Source: Rhodanobacter sp. C03 (GTDB taxonomy: Bacteria > Pseudomonadota > Gammaproteobacteria > Xanthomonadales > Rhodanobacteraceae). Taken from it: DNA of 64,000 bases. Position numbers and translations under genes: made by a program. The stretch's first letter is position 1; each line of letters begins with the position of its first letter. The notes beneath the pieces are model-generated. The model was not told where the DNA came from and made no database searches. It saw only the letters and a list, made by a program, of their open reading frames with translations. The stretch spans positions 186,001 through 250,000 of the forward strand of contig NZ_MUNT01000006.1 of the NCBI RefSeq assembly GCF_002001175.1, written 5' to 3'. Shown here piece after piece: positions 56,442 through 64,000 of the stretch.

Positions 56442-56852
56442 ATGAGCAGCAAGCCAGCGATCACTGTTTCCCGCATCGACCTGGAACGCATCGAAGCGTT
56501 ACTGGAGCGTCTGCCGGCCACCGATGCTTCGCGTTTCGACGCGCTGCGCGCGGAGCTCGATCGCGCCGAGGTGGTCGAGCCGACGGCGATGCCGGATCAC
56601 GTCGTGACGATGAACTCCACGGTCACCTTCGTGGATGAAAGCAATGGCGAGAAGCTCACCTTGACCTTGGTCTACCCGGCCGCTGCCGGTGCGACCGGCA
56701 CGGTATCGATCCTGGCGCCGGTGGGCAGCGCCTTGCTCGGGTTGTCGCGCGACCAGCAGATCGACTGGCCGACCCCGGACGGCCGTCAGCGCCGTTTGCG
56801 CGTGCTGGAGATCAGCTACCAGCCGGAATCGGCAGGACACTACCACCGCTGA
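56442..56852 (+). CDS. rnk: Nucleoside diphosphate kinase regulator (Rnk, GreA-C-like)
   Basis: The 136-residue protein has an N-terminal coiled region (ISVSRIDLERIEALLERL type) and a GreA/GreB C-terminal-like FKBP fold. The latter contains HVVTMNSTVTFVDESNGEKLTLTLVYP, SILAPVGSALLGLS and IDWPTPDGRQRRLRVLEISYQPE. Rnk binds RNA polymerase and was described as affecting Ndk levels and alginate production in Pseudomonas. The ATG at 56442 has AGGAAGGAA upstream. A hairpin overlaps its stop codon. Confidence 0.94.
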   Translation: MSSKPAITVSRIDLERIEALLERLPATDASRFDALRAELDRAEVVEPTAMPDHVVTMNSTVTFVDESNGEKLTLTLVYPAAAGATGTVSILAPVGSALLGLSRDQQIDWPTPDGRQRRLRVLEISYQPESAGHYHR

Positions 56853-56871
56853 ACCCGGTCGAAGGCCGGAT

Positions 56872-56880
<9 letters not shown>
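56849..56880. terminator. Probable bidirectional terminator between rnk and the PAP2-like gene
   Basis: CTGAACCCGG (56849-56858) pairs with CCGGATTCAG (56866-56875) with one mismatch, followed by GGTTT. It lies in the 19-base gap between convergent genes and overlaps the rnk stop codon. Confidence 0.55.
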
Positions 56881-60417
<3,537 letters not shown>

Positions 60418-60421
<4 letters not shown>

Positions 60422-61377
60422 ATGCGGCTCCGATTCATGAGGCACTGCAACTGCGTGCCCGGCTGTACGCGCTGATCCGCACGTTCTTCGCCGAGCGCCA
60501 CGTGCTGGAAGTGGAGACGCCGATCCTGTCCGCGGCCGGCAACACCGAGCCGAATATCGAGAGTTTTAGTACGACGTTCAGCGGCCATGTCGATGCCGGT
60601 GCACGCGAGCGCTGGCTGCGCACGTCGCCGGAGTTTCCGCTGAAGCGCCTGCTCGCTGCCGGTGTCGGCGATTGCTACGAGCTGGGTCGGGTGTTCCGCA
60701 ATGGCGAGGCGGGTGGTCGGCACAATCCCGAGTTCAGCATGCTGGAGTGGTATCGGGTCGGCTGGGATCATCGCCGGCTGATGCAGGAAACGATCGAGCT
60801 GGTCGAGGCGGCGCTGGCGATGGTTGGACGACGCGCCGAGGTGCTGATCGAGAGTTACCGGCAACTGTTCCTGGACGAACTGGGCATCGATCCGCTGCAT
60901 GCGCCGATCGACGAACTGCGTGGGGCGCTGACCGAATACAACATCGACCCGGATGGCCTGGTCCGCGATGACTGGCTCGACCTGCTGATCACGCACAAGC
61001 TGCAGCCGGCGTTCCCGCGCGACCGCATCACGCTGATCCACGATTATCCGGCCACGCAGTGTGCGCTGGCCAGGATCCGCCCCGGCGAGCCACCGCTGGC
61101 CGAGCGTTTCGAGTTGTATCTGGGGTCTTTCGAACTGGCCAACGGTTACCACGAGTTGAACGATGCGGTGGAACAGCGCCAGCGGTTCGAACGCGACAAC
61201 AACGTGCGTCGTGCGCGGGGACTGCGTGAAATCCCCATCGACGAAGCATTGCTCGCGGTGCTCGATGCAATACCCGATTGCGCCGGGGTGGCGCTCGGTG
61301 TGGAGCGCCTGCTGATGTGCGTGGCCGAAACCGATGCCATCGCCGACGTGCTGGCGTTTTCGTTTGCAACTGCGTGA
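60418..61377 (+). CDS. epmA: Elongation factor P--(R)-beta-lysine ligase
   Basis: EpmA (PoxA/GenX/YjeA) is a truncated class II LysRS paralogue without anticodon domain that attaches (R)-beta-lysine to EF-P. The 319-residue protein has FFAERHVLEVETPILSAAGNTEPNIESF, RWLRTSPEFPLKRLLAAGVGDCYELGRVFRNGEAGGRHNPEFSMLEWYR in register, ELANGYHELNDAVEQRQRF and motif 3 CAGVALGVERLLMCV. Length matches E. coli EpmA (325). The ATG at 60418 overlaps the VOC stop. A decayed copy of its 3' end lies at 63626-63718. efp and epmB are not in the window. Confidence 0.97.
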
Positions 61378-61538
61378 GTCGAGGCTGCGTCGACACGCAT
61401 GTGGCATGTGCCAGGTGATCCCCGCCAGGGTATTCGCAAATTTTTGCTCATGCGGTCGGCAGCTGGCCGATGGCTATACTTGCCCGCGTCGCCTGGGGCG
61501 ACCTGTAGCTGGTCTTTCATTGATTCAGGGGAAATGTT

Positions 61539-63506
61539 GTGTCTATTCGCCGATATGCGAACTGGTGTCGCCGTTTTCTTGTTGTCTTTTTTCTGCTGAT
61601 CCCGCTCATCGCCATGGCGCAGGTGAACATCGAGGATTTTGCCAAGTCCCCTACCATGCGCTCGCCGAGCCTGTCTCCGGACGGGCAGTACCTCGCCTTG
61701 TCATTGCACAACAACAAGGCCAAGTGGAACGAGTCGGACTATCAGCTGGTGGTGTTCCACCTGCCTGACCTGAAGGGTGTCAGTCGCCTGAACATGGCAC
61801 CGCACTATCAGCCGGCACAGATCGTCTGGGTGAGCAACAACCGTCTGGCGGTATCGCTGGCGTATATCTCGGGCTATCTGGATGTGCCGCAGCTGACCGG
61901 CGAGGTTGTCGCGCTCGACAGCGACGGTGGCCACAAGCGGACGCTCTATAGCTTGCGCTACGGTGGTATGGACACGCCTCGCGGTGCAGCGACCATCGCG
62001 GGCACTCCGTTCCCCCGCAATGGTCACATCTATCTCCACTTCGCCGTATGGCCGGAACGGCATATATCCGACGACCGGGACAGCAGCCGTAGTGCGATCT
62101 ATGACGTCGATACACGGAATGGCAAGGCCACCCTTATGGGTGGTATCGAAAAGGGCAGCATGTCTTTCGTCGTTCACGATGAGGTGGCCCGATTTGCTTA
62201 TGGCTCGTCGGACGCACACGCCATCGAGGTTTATACGCACGACAATGCGTCGCAGCCATGGCGTCGGCTGAGCACCGCGGTGACCGGTAAGAAGATGGTG
62301 CCGCTTCGGATCAGCCGGGATGGCAGCAAGCTTTGGTCGTTGTTCAGCGCTACCGGCGGCCCGCAGTCATTGGTCGTGAGCGCTCTCGACGGCAGCAATC
62401 GCACGGTGCTGGCCGGCGACGACTCCGCTTCGGTGGACGATGTGTTGTGGGACACGGTGACCGGTACGCCGTATGCCGCCATATTCATGGATGGCAGGCC
62501 ACACGTGGTTTATCTGGACCAGAGCCCGCATGCGAAGGTGCTCAAGGCATTGAACGACAAGTTCCCGGATCACTTGGTGACCATTGCTGGTCTGGATGAC
62601 AGCGGCAAGCGGATGCTGGTGTCTGCCGACAGTGATCGTGATCCCGGCAGCGTGGCGTTGTTCGATACCGACACGATGAATTTGCGGCCGCTATACCAGG
62701 TGGAGGACTGGATTCATCCTGAACAGATGGCGATGCGCAAGCCATTCCGCTTCAAGGCCAGCGATGGACTGGAGCTGGAAGGCTATCTGACCCTGCCGCC
62801 CGGCAAGGACACCAGGAAACTGCCGACCATCCTGATGCCACACGGAGGGCCGATCGACATTCGCGATGGCTGGACCTACGATGCCGTTGCCCAGTTCCTG
62901 GCCAGCCGCGGTTATGCCGTGGTGCAGGTCAACTACCGGGGCTCAGCGGGACGCGGTCCGGATTTTGAAATGGCTGGTTACAGGCATTTCGGTGACCGCA
63001 TCCAGCAGGACCTACTCGACGGGCTGCATTGGGCGATCGATCAGGGTTATGCGGATCAGCAACGCCTGTGCGTCTATGGTGGTAGCTTCGGCGGTTATTC
63101 GTCGCTGATGCAGCCGATCGCGGCACCAGGCCTGTACAAGTGTGCGATCGACTATGCCGGCGTGTCGGACTGGGGCATCGGTTTCAAGAGCAGCGATACC
63201 GCGCATTTCAGCGCAGGTCGCACTTACTTCGCCGAATCAGTCGGCGACATGGCGGCGGCGCATGCTATCTCGCCGTTGTACCAACTGGACAAGTTCAACG
63301 TTCCCGTGCTGATTGCGCATGGCGAAGACGATCAGCGCGTGCCCTACCAAAACGCTACGGATCTACGTGCTGCACTGAAGAAGCTAAACAAGCCCTATGA
63401 GTGGCTAAGTAAACCCAAGGAAGGGCACGGTTTCTATACAGAAGAGGATCGTGCCGACATGTACCAGCATATGCAGGATTTTCTGGCCAAGTACCTGGGG
63501 CCGTAA
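61539..63506 (+). CDS. Secreted S9-family peptidase (prolyl oligopeptidase type)
   Basis: The 655-residue protein has a signal peptide (FLVVFFLLIPLIAMAQ) and a beta-propeller of WD40/PD40-like strands (SPSLSPDGQYLALSL, PAQIVWVSNNRLAVSLAY, PLRISRDGSKLWSLFS). A C-terminal alpha/beta hydrolase follows with Ser516 in YGGSFGGYSS, Asp598 in HGEDDQRVP and His630 in KEGHGFY. The HGGP and NYRGSAGRG segments are typical of acylaminoacyl-peptidase/DPP-like S9C enzymes, common in Xanthomonadales. The start is a GTG with AGGGGAA upstream. It sits between epmA and an epmA 3' remnant, which suggests that it arrived by insertion. Confidence 0.94.
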   Translation: MSIRRYANWCRRFLVVFFLLIPLIAMAQVNIEDFAKSPTMRSPSLSPDGQYLALSLHNNKAKWNESDYQLVVFHLPDLKGVSRLNMAPHYQPAQIVWVSNNRLAVSLAYISGYLDVPQLTGEVVALDSDGGHKRTLYSLRYGGMDTPRGAATIAGTPFPRNGHIYLHFAVWPERHISDDRDSSRSAIYDVDTRNGKATLMGGIEKGSMSFVVHDEVARFAYGSSDAHAIEVYTHDNASQPWRRLSTAVTGKKMVPLRISRDGSKLWSLFSATGGPQSLVVSALDGSNRTVLAGDDSASVDDVLWDTVTGTPYAAIFMDGRPHVVYLDQSPHAKVLKALNDKFPDHLVTIAGLDDSGKRMLVSADSDRDPGSVALFDTDTMNLRPLYQVEDWIHPEQMAMRKPFRFKASDGLELEGYLTLPPGKDTRKLPTILMPHGGPIDIRDGWTYDAVAQFLASRGYAVVQVNYRGSAGRGPDFEMAGYRHFGDRIQQDLLDGLHWAIDQGYADQQRLCVYGGSFGGYSSLMQPIAAPGLYKCAIDYAGVSDWGIGFKSSDTAHFSAGRTYFAESVGDMAAAHAISPLYQLDKFNVPVLIAHGEDDQRVPYQNATDLRAALKKLNKPYEWLSKPKEGHGFYTEEDRADMYQHMQDFLAKYLGP

Positions 63507-63625
63507 GAGTTGGAATGCTTTCGTGAAAAGCGGCCACCTCATGATGCGGTGTGGATTGATGCTGGCATCGTGAAGATGGCAACTTCTTGGTTTTGAGCGG
63601 ATGTATATCAGCCACAGTTTTCCAG

Positions 63626-63718
63626 CAGAGTGTGCTGGCCGCGATGCCCGACTTCGCTTGCTTGGCAGGCACCGATGCGATCGCCGATGTACTGGCGCTC
63701 TCCTTCAACCAGGCATGA
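63626..63718 (+). pseudogene. Decayed 3' end of a second epmA copy
   Basis: In the frame ending at TGA 63716-63718 the sequence reads QSVLAAMPDFACLAG then TDAIADVLALSFNQA. The intact EpmA ends with LLAVLDAIPDCAGVALG ... CVAE then TDAIADVLAFSFATA. The remnant matches both parts with an internal loss of about a dozen residues. It directly precedes the VOC gene at 63726, so it likely marks the original epmA-VOC junction before the S9 gene was placed between. Confidence 0.75.
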
Positions 63719-63725
63719 GTAGGGC

Positions 63726-64000
63726 ATGAGCAAACCGCTGCTGGGCGCCATCCACCATGTCGCATTGATCTGTTCGGACTATCCGCGTTCGCGTGCGTTC
63801 TACAGCGAGACGCTGGGCTTGTCGATCGTACGTGAGGTCTATCGCGAGGCGCGCGATTCCTGGAAGTGCGACCTGCTGGTCAGTCCTGGTGTGCAGCTGG
63901 AGCTGTTTTCCTTTCCCGATCCACCGCCGCGACCGTCACGACCGGAGGCGCAGGGTCTGCGTCACCTGGCTTTTGCGGTGCCCGACGTGGACGCGGCGAT
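63726..64000 (+). CDS. VOC-family (GloA2/YaeR-like) protein (partial, C-terminus off the right edge)
   Basis: The visible 91 residues, MSKPLLGAIHHVALICSDY then RSRAFYSETLGLSIVREVYR, DSWKCDLLV, VQLELFSFPDPPPRPSRPEA and GLRHLAFAVPDVDAA, match the YaeR/GloA2-type branch of the glyoxalase family. The first metal ligand is His in IHHVAL, the second Glu in QLELFSF, and His in LRHLAF belongs to the second half. The frame is open at position 64000. It begins 7 bases after the epmA remnant stop. Confidence 0.9.
   Translation, partial: MSKPLLGAIHHVALICSDYPRSRAFYSETLGLSIVREVYREARDSWKCDLLVSPGVQLELFSFPDPPPRPSRPEAQGLRHLAFAVPDVDAA

Overview
The window is GC-rich chromosomal DNA from a gammaproteobacterium, most likely a member of the Rhodanobacteraceae/Xanthomonadales (Dyella, Rhodanobacter, Luteibacter or a relative). 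This is inferred from three things: the housekeeping gene order, a GTAG-headed REP dimer of the type known from Stenotrophomonas, and secreted S53 (sedolisin) and S9 peptidases. No rRNA, CRISPR array, integrase or complete insertion sequence was seen. One tRNA gene, tRNA-Ser(TGA), is present.

Layout. 1-589: N-terminal part of a GAF-domain sensor. 775-8583: ispG, aat, a FemAB/GNAT-like gene, trxB, ald and ftsK. 8596-20646: lolA, rarA, serS and tRNA-Ser. A block between lolA and rarA holds a DUF1275 protein, a two-component-propeller diguanylate cyclase, a class A phosphatase and a TonB-dependent receptor. The backbone aat-trxB-(ald)-ftsK-lolA-rarA-serS matches the E. coli order aat-cydCD-trxB-lrp-ftsK-lolA-rarA-serS, with ald where lrp sits. 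20657-22730: a small accessory segment directly after tRNA-Ser with a toxin-antitoxin-like pair, a GhoS-like small protein and an HNH/zinc-knuckle-type protein. 22756-31805: lipocalin-like gene and LysR, a lipase-patatin operon, a gene-poor scar with an SDR remnant, a tandem retropepsin-TPR protein and a TRIC channel. 31897-36142: M20 amidohydrolase and two SDR genes under a divergent LysR. 36195-37052: a second scar, where the 3' tail of an MFS gene abuts a 5'-truncated TIGR03032 gene.

37325-50601: signalling and secretion. It holds an OmpR-type regulator convergent with a hybrid histidine kinase, two S53 peptidases (one with C-terminal FG-GAP/VCBS-like repeats), an MFS operon controlled by a MarR protein, a DUF2252 protein and a lone receiver protein. 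50656-64000: NRAMP transporter, photolyase, KefB-type antiporter, DHA2 MFS pump, rnk, a PAP2-like protein with an altered motif, then ligA-VOC-epmA as an overlapping operon, an S9 peptidase, an epmA 3' remnant and a second VOC gene running off the right edge.

Several junctions are translationally coupled by ATGA overlaps: FemAB/aat, TonB receptor/phosphatase, serS/membrane protein, the isochorismatase/membrane/MFS operon and ligA/VOC/epmA. Three separate 3'-end gene remnants (SDR, MFS, epmA) mark past rearrangements. The parts that most merit a second look are the tRNA-Ser accessory segment, the lipase-patatin pair, the receptor-phosphatase pair, the retropepsin-TPR fusion and the remnant scars. 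No complete system that I can call new with confidence was found.
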